Shown in pieces: positions 35,654 to 45,048 of a DNA stretch of 64,000 nucleotides. The translations under genes and the position numbers were made by a program. The notes beneath the pieces are model-generated. The model was given only the letters and a program-made list of their open reading frames with translations. It was not told where the DNA came from and did not search any database. Numbering within the stretch: position 1 is the first letter of the stretch; every line of letters begins with the position of its first letter. This DNA comes from Flagellimonas flava (lineage in GTDB: Bacteria > Bacteroidota > Bacteroidia > Flavobacteriales > Flavobacteriaceae): NCBI RefSeq assembly GCF_900129665.1, contig NZ_FQWL01000001.1:310001-374000 (forward strand), written 5' to 3'.

Positions 35654-38530
35654 ATGAAACTATTACTTAAAAGAGCCAAGATTCTATCGCTATTGATTTT
35701 GGCAATATCCTTTCTAGGATGTGAAGAAGATGACGAGGGGAATATCCTTCCAGCGGTGCTGGCAGGCTTTACCTTTGATTTGAATGAAAACACCGGTACG
35801 GTATCTTTTATCAACATTTCGGAAAATGCTGATTCGTTTGAATGGGATTTTGGAGATGGTACCTCATCGACAGAAATAGACCCCATAAAGACATTTGCCA
35901 ACGGTACGTTTACGGTGCAACTTACGGCATCCAACTCGGCCGGAGCTTCGGATTCCACTGAGGATGAGATTATAATTTCGGTTCCTGAGCCACTCACATT
36001 ACCTGTTTTACCAATCACTTTTGATGGTGCAAATGTAGACTATACGGCAGGCACATTTACTGGAGCAGCTTTTGAAGTGTTAGAAAACCCGGACCTTTCG
36101 GGTACCAACGATACAGCTTCAAATGTAGGTGCAATCACCAATATTGGGGCGGAGTTTGAAGGTATCTTTTTTAATTTGAATACTGCAATTGACCTTACCG
36201 ATGATAAAACCATTACAATGAACTTTTGGGCTGAGGAAGCTATAGATGTCTTGGTAAAATTGGAAGAGGGTACTGGGGCGGATACGGAAGTGTCGGCAAG
36301 CCATGGAGGTACTGGATGGGAAATGTTGTCCTTTGACTTCACCTCCTCGGATAGTTTTTCTAGATTCACGATGTTCGTTGATGGACCTGGTACCACGGCA
36401 GGAACTTTCTATATAGATGATATTGAACAGATGGGCGCTACGGGAGGTGGCGATACGCCTACGGAAGCAGCTCCTGCGCCTCCAACCAGAGATCCGGCGG
36501 ATGTAATTTCCCTCTTTAGCGATGCCTATACAGATATTGCTGTGGATACCTTTTTTGCCAGCTTTAGTAGCGGCGATGGAGTGACCGATGAGCAGGTAGC
36601 TGGCGATGCGGTAAAACTTTACGCTAATTTGGACTTTGCTGGTGTGGAGACGCTGACAGAAACTGTAGACCTATCAACGATGACCAATTTCCATATCGAT
36701 GTCTGGACAGCAACCTCATTCGATTTCATATCCAGGTTGGTAGATTTTGGAGGTGATGGTTTCGGCAGTGGTAACGATACCCAGGCCGATGAAAGGACAA
36801 CCCTTACCGCAGGTGAATGGAACTCGATAGACGTAACCATTGCCGATCTTCAGGCTGCAGGATTAACTGCGACACCCACGGACTTCAGTCAATTGATACT
36901 TGATATTGTTGATGTAGTCGGAACGGTATACGTTGATAACATCTATTTCTACAATGACATCGCAGGTGGAGGTGATGTGCCGACAGAAGCGGCTCCAACC
37001 CCTCCATCTCGGGATGCTGCTGACGTGATTTCCATTTTCAGTAACGCCTATACCGACATTGCGGTAGACACTTTCTATGCCGCTTTTAGCAGCGGCACTG
37101 GGGTATCCGATGTTCAGATAGCTGGTGATGACACAAAACTGTACGCTGATTTGGACTTTGCCGGGGTTGAAACCTTAACAGAAAATGTGGACCTGTCCAG
37201 TATGACCAGCTTCCATATCGATGTTTGGACGGCGACATCCTTTGACTTCATATCCAGATTGGTAGATTTTGGAGGTGATGGTTTCGGCAGTGGCAACGAT
37301 ACCCAGGCCGATGAAAGAACTACCTTAACGGCAGGCCAATGGAACTCTATTGACGTAACGATCGCCGATCTTCAAGCGGCCGGATTAACGGCAACACCAA
37401 CAGATTTTAGCCAGTTGATACTTGATGTCGTGGATGTAATCGGAACGGTATATGTGGACAATATCTATTTTTACAATGATAGTGCTGGCGGAGGTGATAC
37501 GCCTACCACTGCGGCTCCGACCCCTCCATCTCGGGATGCTGCTGACGTGATTTCCATTTTCAGTAACGCCTATACCGACATTACGGCAGACACTTTCTAC
37601 GCCGCTTTTAGTAGTGGTACTGGAGTATCTGATGTTCAAGTTGCTGGTGATGACACAAAACTGTACGCTGATTTGGACTTTGCCGGGGTTGAAACCCTTA
37701 CAGAAACTGTAGATCTGTCCAGTATGACCAACTTCCATATCGATGTTTGGACGGCGACATCCTTTGACTTCATATCCAGATTGGTTGATTTTGGTGGAGA
37801 TGGTTTTGGTGGGGGTAATGACACCCAGGCCGATGAAAGGACTACCCTTACAGCAGGTCAATGGAACTCTATAGACGTAACCATTGCCGATCTTCAAGCT
37901 GCAGGATTAACAGCCACTCCAACAGACTTTAGCCAGTTGATTCTCGATGTGGTAGATGTAATAGGAACGGTGTATGTAGATAATATCTATTTCTACAACG
38001 ATGGCGGTGGCGGTGGCTCAACATGTCCTGCACCGCCAACGGGCGAATTGTTATCCAATGGAGGTTTTGAGGCTAACTCCGGGGATGGCGCTTGCTGGCA
38101 GCTTAATGCCGGTGGTGGATCGGTGACTATAATTGATACGGATGCGAATACAGGTACTTATTCAGCCAGGCTGACCACAGGTACTTCTCAAGTGCCGAAC
38201 TTGAAACAAGAACGATTTGCGGGAAGTATAGCTGGTAATCAAGGAGTACAGGTTACATTTAGGTATAAGATCACCTCGGCTTTTGTTGACGGATCCATCC
38301 TGCAGGTATTGGCCTTCTCAGAATTTACAACGAATCCAGCTGTTTCACATGACTTAGGTAACGCCATGGACGTTAGCACGGTTGATGTATGGCAGACCTA
38401 CACAGGTAGTTTTACTACAGATGCTGGTATTGAAGAAGGGATATCCCTGTTGATTCAAGCTACATGTGGTGGAGCGGCAACTTGTGCCGGTGAAGTACTT
38501 ATTGATGACGTAGTTGTAACTGAAATATAA
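35654..38530 (+). CDS. PKD and triple-repeat carbohydrate-binding lipoprotein
   Basis: Lipoprotein of 958 residues (lipobox Cys23, ISFLGCEED) without catalytic motifs. Order: a PKD domain at about 40-110 (SFEWDFGDGTSSTE); a beta-sandwich at about 115-260; three tandem modules of exactly 174 residues each (about 264-437, 438-611, 612-785), starting PPxRDxADVISxFSxAYTDI and ending GTVYVDNIYFYND; then a C-terminal CBM4/9-like domain at about 795-958 (ELLSNGGFEANSGDGACWQ). The repeated module is also at the end of the neighbour encoded at 33342. The likely job is multivalent capture of beta-glucan at the surface for GH16. DNA identity between repeats is patchy and mosaic. Confidence 0.85.
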   Translation: MKLLLKRAKILSLLILAISFLGCEEDDEGNILPAVLAGFTFDLNENTGTVSFINISENADSFEWDFGDGTSSTEIDPIKTFANGTFTVQLTASNSAGASDSTEDEIIISVPEPLTLPVLPITFDGANVDYTAGTFTGAAFEVLENPDLSGTNDTASNVGAITNIGAEFEGIFFNLNTAIDLTDDKTITMNFWAEEAIDVLVKLEEGTGADTEVSASHGGTGWEMLSFDFTSSDSFSRFTMFVDGPGTTAGTFYIDDIEQMGATGGGDTPTEAAPAPPTRDPADVISLFSDAYTDIAVDTFFASFSSGDGVTDEQVAGDAVKLYANLDFAGVETLTETVDLSTMTNFHIDVWTATSFDFISRLVDFGGDGFGSGNDTQADERTTLTAGEWNSIDVTIADLQAAGLTATPTDFSQLILDIVDVVGTVYVDNIYFYNDIAGGGDVPTEAAPTPPSRDAADVISIFSNAYTDIAVDTFYAAFSSGTGVSDVQIAGDDTKLYADLDFAGVETLTENVDLSSMTSFHIDVWTATSFDFISRLVDFGGDGFGSGNDTQADERTTLTAGQWNSIDVTIADLQAAGLTATPTDFSQLILDVVDVIGTVYVDNIYFYNDSAGGGDTPTTAAPTPPSRDAADVISIFSNAYTDITADTFYAAFSSGTGVSDVQVAGDDTKLYADLDFAGVETLTETVDLSSMTNFHIDVWTATSFDFISRLVDFGGDGFGGGNDTQADERTTLTAGQWNSIDVTIADLQAAGLTATPTDFSQLILDVVDVIGTVYVDNIYFYNDGGGGGSTCPAPPTGELLSNGGFEANSGDGACWQLNAGGGSVTIIDTDANTGTYSARLTTGTSQVPNLKQERFAGSIAGNQGVQVTFRYKITSAFVDGSILQVLAFSEFTTNPAVSHDLGNAMDVSTVDVWQTYTGSFTTDAGIEEGISLLIQATCGGAATCAGEVLIDDVVVTEI
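36443..36964 (+). repeat. 522-base tandem repeat, copy 1
   Basis: First of three in-frame copies, opening with codons for GGGDTPTEAAP. It is the most diverged copy at its 5' end, but nearly identical to copy 2 around 36735-36795. Confidence 0.9.
36965..37486 (+). repeat. 522-base tandem repeat, copy 2
   Basis: Same phase and exactly the same length as copy 1. Its first part is almost identical to copy 3 (for example CTCCATCTCGGGATGCTGCT), while its central part matches copy 1 better. Confidence 0.9.
37487..38008 (+). repeat. 522-base tandem repeat, copy 3
   Basis: Third copy, ending at a Gly-rich linker before the CBM4/9-like domain. Its central DFGGDGFGGGND segment carries several synonymous and one or more coding differences from copies 1 and 2. 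Confidence 0.9.
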
Positions 38531-38611
38531 ATCTATTAAAGTGTTATTCTGACCATCGGAATAATGCAAAAATTAGGGTTGTTAAAGCCTTTTTGCTCAA
38601 GAGGTTTTATC

Positions 38612-38642
38612 GGATAGGTCGGGTAAACCACCCGGCCTATTC
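38612..38642 (+). terminator. Strong hairpin between the binding-protein and transporter genes
   Basis: GGATAGGTCGGGT (38612-38624) pairs with ACCCGGCCTATTC (38630-38642) over 13 positions with two G-U pairs and a 5-base loop. No T tract follows, so it may attenuate or stabilise mRNA ends rather than act as a classic terminator. It divides the surface-protein genes from the uptake and cytoplasmic genes. Confidence 0.5.
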
Positions 38643-38689
38643 ACACCTAATTTTCAACTTGGGCGATTGAAACCAACCATTTCAAACAG

Positions 38690-40231
38690 ATGAAACAAAG
38701 CAACCAAGTGATTAAAATGAATAGATCCTACACTATTCTCATAAGTTTAATAGTAGCCTTAGGGGGATTTTTGTTAGGATTCGACAGTGCGGTAATCTCA
38801 GGTGCCATCAAGGGTATCACCTCTTATTTTGAGATGACGGACGCTATGCTAGGATTTGCGGTGGGATGCGTCATTTTCGGAGCTATGGCCGGTAACATTT
38901 TGGCCGGACCACTTGCCGATAGGTTTGGGAGAAAACGTGTTCTGATTATTGTTGCTGCCCTCTTTGCCATTTCAGCTACTTGGTCGGCCCTGGCAACCGG
39001 ATATACGGAGTTTATAATTGCCAGAATCTTAGGAGGTATAGGCATTGGCGGTGCTATCTTGATAGCTCCAATTTATATTGCTGAGATCGCACCTCCACAT
39101 CTTAGGGGCAGTTTGGTATCCTTTAACCAGTTGAACATAGTCATTGGTATTTCAGTGGCTTATTTTTCAAATTATTTCTTTGTGAACTCCGGTGAAGATA
39201 GTTGGCGATGGATGCTTGGGGTAGAGGCCGTTCCTGCCGTAGTTTATTTCCTTTCGCTATTCACGGTGCCCAGAAGTCCAAGGTGGCTTATTTTAAAATT
39301 GAACAAGATTCAATTGGCCCGAAAAATCCTAATGAAAATAGGAGGAGAGGAATACGCTGAGATTACCGTCGCGGAAATACAACGTGGACAATCCAGACAA
39401 GAAAAGGCCGGACGATTTACAGACCTAACGAAAAAAAAGTATACCACCATTATGATAATCGCCTTGGGTATCGCTTTTTTCCAACAAATAACAGGAATCA
39501 ATGCTATCTTTTATTACGCCCCAACAATTTTCGAACAAGCCGGCGGCAGCACAGATTCATCATTTCTACAAGCCATTGTTGTAGGGCTCACCAACTTAGT
39601 GTTTACCCTTGTTGCGATTTGGTTGATCGATAGATTGGGAAGAAAACCTTTGTTGTTGATTGGTACCAGCTTGATGACCGTTGCACTTTTGATGGCAACA
39701 CTTGCCTTTAAAAATGCTACCTACCATTTTGGGGATACCTCACTGAGAAAAGTGGGAGATTATCAGGTATATAAAGCCTTGGGAGATTTTGAAGGAAAGA
39801 CTTTTGACAATCAGGCCGCACTATTTACCGAGGTTCGGAAAAAATTGAATGACCAACAGTTTTTGGATTTTAAACGCAATGAAGTAACCAATTTCATTCA
39901 GGTCAATGCTACCTTGGTCTTAGTGGCAATTTTGCTGTATGTTGCAGCCTTTGCCATATCCTTGGGGCCGGTCATGTGGACTTTAATTTCCGAAATTTTC
40001 CCAAGTAAGATTAAGGGGATTGCCATTTCGGTTGTTGGATTTTTCAATTCCTTGGTGAGTTTTTCGGTTACACAGGTATTCCCATGGGAATTAACAAATC
40101 TAGGCCCTACTTTAACTTTTGCCATTTATGCCTTATTTTCCTTACTCGCTATGTTCTTTGTATACCGATTTGTAATAGAGACCAAAGGAAAAACCTTGGA
40201 AGAAGTTGAGGAATTATTAATTCGATCATAG
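38690..40231 (+). CDS. MFS sugar porter
   Basis: Sugar:proton symporter of 513 residues with 12 predicted membrane helices. Sugar-porter signatures are present: GFLLGFDSAVISGA in helix 1, DRFGRKR between helices 2 and 3, PRSPRWLI after helix 6, DRLGRKPLL between 8 and 9, and the C-terminal ETKGKTLEEVEEL. A polar insertion of about 65 residues (about 345-410) lies between late helices. The Met at 38717 is an alternative start that removes nine residues. It probably imports glucose or short glucan products into the cytoplasm, where the phosphorylase and GH17 encoded downstream act. Confidence 0.92.
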   Translation: MKQSNQVIKMNRSYTILISLIVALGGFLLGFDSAVISGAIKGITSYFEMTDAMLGFAVGCVIFGAMAGNILAGPLADRFGRKRVLIIVAALFAISATWSALATGYTEFIIARILGGIGIGGAILIAPIYIAEIAPPHLRGSLVSFNQLNIVIGISVAYFSNYFFVNSGEDSWRWMLGVEAVPAVVYFLSLFTVPRSPRWLILKLNKIQLARKILMKIGGEEYAEITVAEIQRGQSRQEKAGRFTDLTKKKYTTIMIIALGIAFFQQITGINAIFYYAPTIFEQAGGSTDSSFLQAIVVGLTNLVFTLVAIWLIDRLGRKPLLLIGTSLMTVALLMATLAFKNATYHFGDTSLRKVGDYQVYKALGDFEGKTFDNQAALFTEVRKKLNDQQFLDFKRNEVTNFIQVNATLVLVAILLYVAAFAISLGPVMWTLISEIFPSKIKGIAISVVGFFNSLVSFSVTQVFPWELTNLGPTLTFAIYALFSLLAMFFVYRFVIETKGKTLEEVEELLIRS

Positions 40232-40244
40232 AAGAACACAAAAG

Positions 40245-43200
40245 ATGATTGGTGAACTACAATTGACAGAAAGACAAAAAAAGCATAACAATAGAAATAT
40301 GGAACAGGTTCAAATAGGAAGGGAGAATTATTTCAAGATTTCCAATAGCGATGAACTACGGCCATTTTTTATGAGTATCGTAAGCGACTCTGATCACTGG
40401 ATGTTTATTTCCAGTAATGGTGGACTTACCGCGGGGCGCAAAAACTCCGAATTTTCCATTTTTCCCTATTATTCTGATGACAAGATTACGGAGTCAACGG
40501 AAATAACCGGTAGCAAAACGATCTTCTGGGTCGATGCCAAAGGGAAATCGAAGTTGTGGGAACCTTTTTCCGAACGATACGAAGGTCTATATCGCGTTTC
40601 AAGGAATCTATATAAAAGTGTTTACGGAAACAAAATCCTTTTTGAGGAGATCAATCACGATCTGGAATTGACGTTTCGGTATGAATGGAATTCAAGCGAC
40701 ACGTATGGCTTTATACGAAAATCGACCTTGGCCAACACGGGAGAGGAAGAGGTTAAAATTTCCATGCTTGATGGTGTGCAAAATGTACTGCCGTATGGCG
40801 TTGGGAGCGATTTGCAGAACCGGCAAAGTAATCTTGTGGATGCCTATAAGAGAAGTGAACTTATCAAAGATTCTGGGCTTGGTATTTATGCCCTTAGCGC
40901 AATAATAGTGGACAAAGCGGAACCCAGTGAGGCCCTAAAGGCCAATATTGCTTGGTCCTTGGGATTGGAACATCCTACCCATCTGCTCTCATCACTTCAG
41001 CTAAAAAAGTTTCGAAAAGGCGATTCGGTCCAGGAAGAGACCGATCTAAAGGCAGAAAAAGGAGCATATCTACTTCATACCCAGCTTTTGTTGGCCCCTC
41101 AAACGGAGAAAGAATGGATGATGGTACTAAATGTAAGTCAAAACCACTCATCCATCATAAACATTTCCAAAAAGCTTAAGAATGCGGAGGCCTTAAAGAA
41201 TGAGGTGGAAAAAGACATTGAGCTAGGGACCCAATCTTTGATATCCCTCACAGCTGCTTCTGATGGTCTTCAATACACCACGGATGTACTACGTGATACT
41301 CGGCATTTCTCGAACACTCTGTTCAACATTATGCGAGGAGGAATCTTCGATAATGCTTATACTATTGAAAAATGGGATTTCACCAACTATCTTAAAAATG
41401 CGAATAAAAAGGTTTTTGTAAATGCAAAAACTCTTCTGGCATCACTTCCGGAGACTTTCCAACTTTCAGACCTTAAAAAAGTGTCAGACCAAGGAAAGGA
41501 CAACGATTTGGTTCGACTTTGTTTGGAATATATGCCGCTCAAGTTCAGCAGACGACATGGAGACCCCAGTAGACCATGGAACCGTTTTTCCATCAATATG
41601 CGTAATGAGGACGGCTCAAAGATTTTGGATTACGAAGGAAATTGGAGGGATATTTTCCAAAATTGGGAGGCTTTGGCCCATTCATATCCAGAGTTTATTG
41701 AAAGTATGATCCATAAGTTTTTGAACGCCACTACTTTTGATGGCTACAATCCCTATAGGGTGACCAAAGATGGATTTGACTGGGAAATCATTGAACCGGA
41801 TGACCCATGGTCCTATATCGGATATTGGGGTGATCATCAAATCATTTACTTGCTCAAATTCTTAGAGTTTGCAGAAGACCATTATCCAGGCAAATTGAGA
41901 GCTTATTTTGATCAGGACCTATTCGTATATGCCAATGTGCCATACAGGATCAAGGAGTTTACCGAAATACTAAAGAACCCGAAAGACACCATTGATTTTG
42001 ATCACGATTCTGATAAGAATATTCGGGAACAAAGGGAAAATATTGGAGCGGACGGCGCCCTGCTTGTAGATCAGACTGGAAGCATACATCGGGTAAATTT
42101 CTTAGAAAAGATATTGGCAACAACGCTTTCCAAATTATCCAATCTTGTTCCAGAGGGAGGTATTTGGATGAATACTCAAAGACCAGAATGGAACGATGCC
42201 AATAATGCATTGGTGGGCAACGGGGTATCCATGGTAACGCTCTATTACCTTAGAAGGTTCTTGACGTTTTTTCAAAAGACCCTGTCCAATTCCCCGCAAG
42301 AAAATATCAAGATTTCAGTGGAGATGCATAGTTTCTTTGAAGGTGTTTTGAACACCCTAATAAGTCACAGGCAAACACTATCCGGGGCGGTCAGCGACCA
42401 AGACCGCTTTAAAATTGTTGCAGGGCTCGGTAAGGCAGGAAGTGATTATAGAATGGGAATCTATGGTCAAACTTTTACTGGAAAAAAGAAAGAGCTCTCC
42501 CTAAAACACATACAGGAACTAATTGAAGTTGGACTGGAGTATTTGGAGCATTCTACGCGAGCGAACAAGCGAAGCGATGGCATGTATCACGCATACAATT
42601 TAATGTCGCCAGAAGATGGAAATGCCATATCCATCGCTCATTTAAGTGAAATGTTGGAGGGCCAGGTAGCAGTTTTAAGCTCGGGATATCTTTCTCCTGA
42701 AGAAACCTTAAAGGTACTGGACGCATTGAAGAGCAGCAAGCTTTTTAGACCTGATCAATACAGTTATTTACTTTACCCCAACAAGGATTTGGCTCCATTC
42801 ATGAGAAAAAACACAATCCCTGGGGATGCCGTAAAGCAATCTGCCTTGCTCACCGCGCTAGTTGAAGAAGGAAATACTCAGATTGTTGAAAAGGATGGGA
42901 ATGGTATTTTCCATTTCAATGGAGACTTCAAAAACGCGGCAGACTTGGAATCCGCTTTGGATGCCATTTCCAATACCAAATACCAAAAACTTGTAGAGCG
43001 CGATAAGGATTTGGCGCTAAATGTCTTTGAGGAGGTCTTTAATCACAAAGCTTTCACCGGAAGGTCGGGAACTTTTTATGGTTACGAAGGACTTGGCTCA
43101 ATTTATTGGCATATGGTTTCCAAGTTGCAACTAGCTGTGAGCGAATGTGTTTTTAGCGCTGTGGACGCCGGGTCCAGCGAGGAGATTATTGGAAGATTAT

Positions 43201-43706
43201 TGGAGCATTACTATGAAATCAATGAAGGAATTGGGGTACATAAATCCCCAGAACTGTATGGCGCCTTCCCAACAGATCCCTATTCGCACACCCCGGCAGG
43301 TAAAGGAGCTCAACAACCGGGAATGACCGGTCAGGTAAAGGAGGATATACTAAGTAGGTTTGGAGAACTAGGTATTGTTATGCAAGACGGCAAACTCGGG
43401 TTTAACCCTTGCATGCTTCGAAAAAGTGAATTCCTACAAGAATCCAAAACCGTCCAGTACATAGATGTGTTTGGAAAGGAAAAACAGTTGCTGTTGGATG
43501 AAGGCTCATTATGCTTTACCTATTGTCAGGTACCTGTAGTGTACAAGTTGGCTGCGGCAGAAAGTATAGTCATCATGAATAAGGATGGAAATCAATCCGT
43601 TCATGAGAAACTGTTCTTAGATGCCCCGTACAGCCAAAAATTGTTCCTAAGAACTGGTGATATCGCTCAAATTAGTGTTAACCTAACGGAAAATAGATTA
43701 AGATGA
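40245..43706 (+). CDS. Large GH94/GH149/GH161-type beta-glucan phosphorylase
   Basis: Cytoplasmic protein of 1153 residues (no signal; the Met at 40299 is an alternative start). The N-terminal beta-sandwich (about 25-310, SSNGGLTAGRKNSEFSIFPYY), helical linker and (alpha/alpha)6 barrel follow the plan of inverting disaccharide/oligosaccharide phosphorylases. The candidate general acid is D651 in RPEWNDANNALVG, comparable to the WND motif of GH94. The length (about 1100) suits GH149 or GH161 beta-1,3-glucan phosphorylases, or GH94 1,2-beta-oligoglucan phosphorylase, better than cellobiose phosphorylase (about 800). GH16, GH17 and GH30 neighbours favour beta-1,3-glucan. The reaction would yield alpha-glucose 1-phosphate, saving ATP. 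Confidence 0.8.
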   Translation: MIGELQLTERQKKHNNRNMEQVQIGRENYFKISNSDELRPFFMSIVSDSDHWMFISSNGGLTAGRKNSEFSIFPYYSDDKITESTEITGSKTIFWVDAKGKSKLWEPFSERYEGLYRVSRNLYKSVYGNKILFEEINHDLELTFRYEWNSSDTYGFIRKSTLANTGEEEVKISMLDGVQNVLPYGVGSDLQNRQSNLVDAYKRSELIKDSGLGIYALSAIIVDKAEPSEALKANIAWSLGLEHPTHLLSSLQLKKFRKGDSVQEETDLKAEKGAYLLHTQLLLAPQTEKEWMMVLNVSQNHSSIINISKKLKNAEALKNEVEKDIELGTQSLISLTAASDGLQYTTDVLRDTRHFSNTLFNIMRGGIFDNAYTIEKWDFTNYLKNANKKVFVNAKTLLASLPETFQLSDLKKVSDQGKDNDLVRLCLEYMPLKFSRRHGDPSRPWNRFSINMRNEDGSKILDYEGNWRDIFQNWEALAHSYPEFIESMIHKFLNATTFDGYNPYRVTKDGFDWEIIEPDDPWSYIGYWGDHQIIYLLKFLEFAEDHYPGKLRAYFDQDLFVYANVPYRIKEFTEILKNPKDTIDFDHDSDKNIREQRENIGADGALLVDQTGSIHRVNFLEKILATTLSKLSNLVPEGGIWMNTQRPEWNDANNALVGNGVSMVTLYYLRRFLTFFQKTLSNSPQENIKISVEMHSFFEGVLNTLISHRQTLSGAVSDQDRFKIVAGLGKAGSDYRMGIYGQTFTGKKKELSLKHIQELIEVGLEYLEHSTRANKRSDGMYHAYNLMSPEDGNAISIAHLSEMLEGQVAVLSSGYLSPEETLKVLDALKSSKLFRPDQYSYLLYPNKDLAPFMRKNTIPGDAVKQSALLTALVEEGNTQIVEKDGNGIFHFNGDFKNAADLESALDAISNTKYQKLVERDKDLALNVFEEVFNHKAFTGRSGTFYGYEGLGSIYWHMVSKLQLAVSECVFSAVDAGSSEEIIGRLLEHYYEINEGIGVHKSPELYGAFPTDPYSHTPAGKGAQQPGMTGQVKEDILSRFGELGIVMQDGKLGFNPCMLRKSEFLQESKTVQYIDVFGKEKQLLLDEGSLCFTYCQVPVVYKLAAAESIVIMNKDGNQSVHEKLFLDAPYSQKLFLRTGDIAQISVNLTENRLR

Positions 43707-43723
43707 AAGTATAAAATTGTATT

Positions 43724-45016
43724 ATGAGACCACTAATATCAATATGCTTTGCAATTGTGGCTCTGGTTTTGAGCTATTCCTGCAAGGAAAATAAAAAAGT
43801 AACTGAAGAAAAAGAATCCCAAATACAAAACGAAGTGACAGCTAAAGATATCTTAGGTAATCCGGACTACTTGGCCATATCCTACGGCGGATATAGAGAG
43901 GTTACACGCGATATACAACCAACAATCGATGAACTTAAGGAGGATATGAGATTATTGTCCGCCATGGGCATCAAGATTGTAAGAACCTATAATGTGCAGT
44001 TACAACAAGCTTCCAACTTAATGACCGCTATCCGGGAGTTGAAGCAGGAAAATGGAGATTTTGAAATGTATGTGATGCTTGGGGCCTGGATCGATTGTAA
44101 GAACGCATGGACCGATCAAGAGCCCGATCATAATGTGGAAAGCGAACAAAATGAAGCCGAGATTGAAAGAGCGGTGGCTTTGGCAAATCAATATCCTGAC
44201 ATTATTAAAGTCATTGCGGTAGGTAACGAGGCCATGGTTCGATGGGCAACTAGCTACTATGTGCAACCCAGTGTAATCCTAAAATGGGTGAATCATCTGC
44301 AGCAGCTAAAGCAGGATGGCAAGCTTTCCAAAGACCTCTGGATTACCAGTTCAGACGATTTCGCCTCATGGGGTGGGGGAGACCCTAGCTATCATACGGA
44401 AGATCTGGCTAACTTGATCAAAGCTGTGGACTATATTTCCATGCATACCTATGCGTATCATAACACCCATTACAATCCTGAGTTTTGGGGTGTTCCAGAT
44501 AATGAAGAACAGCTTTCGGACATTGAAAAAATAGACGCGGCCATGTTACGTGCAAAGGATTTTGCGATGAACCAATATAGGGCCGTATCTGACCATATGA
44601 AAAGTTTGGGCGTGGACAAGCCCATTCATATTGGGGAGACAGGCTGGGCCACAGTTTCCAATGGACAATATGGCGCAAAGGGTTCTAAGGCCACTGATGA
44701 ATACAAAGAAGCCCTATATCACAAGCATCTACGGGAATGGACGAATGCAGAAGGAATTTCTTGTTTCTATTTTGAAGCCTTCAACGAGAAATGGAAGGAT
44801 TCACATAACAAGAACGGCTCAGAAAATCATTTTGGGTTGTTTACTCTAGATGGGAGGGCAAAATATGCATTATGGGACTTGGTGGACAAGGGTGTTTTCG
44901 ACGGACTTTCGAGAAACGGCAACCCCATTACCAAATCATATAGCGGAAATAAGGAAGCTTTAATGGCAGAGGTTTTGGTGCCACCACTAAAAAGGGAACA
45001 AGTGGTCCCTCATTAG
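43724..45016 (+). CDS. GH17-like beta-1,3-glucanase lipoprotein
   Basis: Lipoprotein of 430 residues (lipobox Cys20, LSYSCKEN) with a TIM barrel of the GH17 type. The acid/base candidate is E169 in AVGNEAMVRW and the nucleophile E305 in HIGETGWATVSNG. It is longer than a minimal GH17 domain (about 300) because of insertions around 240-270. It would act at the outer membrane or in the periplasm on beta-1,3-gluco-oligosaccharides released by GH16. It starts 17 bases after the phosphorylase gene. A second, signal-less GH17 lies at 50214, so the operon has GH17 enzymes in two compartments. Confidence 0.88.
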   Translation: MRPLISICFAIVALVLSYSCKENKKVTEEKESQIQNEVTAKDILGNPDYLAISYGGYREVTRDIQPTIDELKEDMRLLSAMGIKIVRTYNVQLQQASNLMTAIRELKQENGDFEMYVMLGAWIDCKNAWTDQEPDHNVESEQNEAEIERAVALANQYPDIIKVIAVGNEAMVRWATSYYVQPSVILKWVNHLQQLKQDGKLSKDLWITSSDDFASWGGGDPSYHTEDLANLIKAVDYISMHTYAYHNTHYNPEFWGVPDNEEQLSDIEKIDAAMLRAKDFAMNQYRAVSDHMKSLGVDKPIHIGETGWATVSNGQYGAKGSKATDEYKEALYHKHLREWTNAEGISCFYFEAFNEKWKDSHNKNGSENHFGLFTLDGRAKYALWDLVDKGVFDGLSRNGNPITKSYSGNKEALMAEVLVPPLKREQVVPH

Positions 45017-45048
45017 GGAACTGACGGTTTTAATGAAAACGAAAAAGG

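Noticed and set aside
35654-38530. Repeat-containing protein as an assembly artefact
   Set aside because: The copies differ at many positions and keep frame and function-like ends, so simple duplication by misassembly is unlikely, though copy number still needs long reads.
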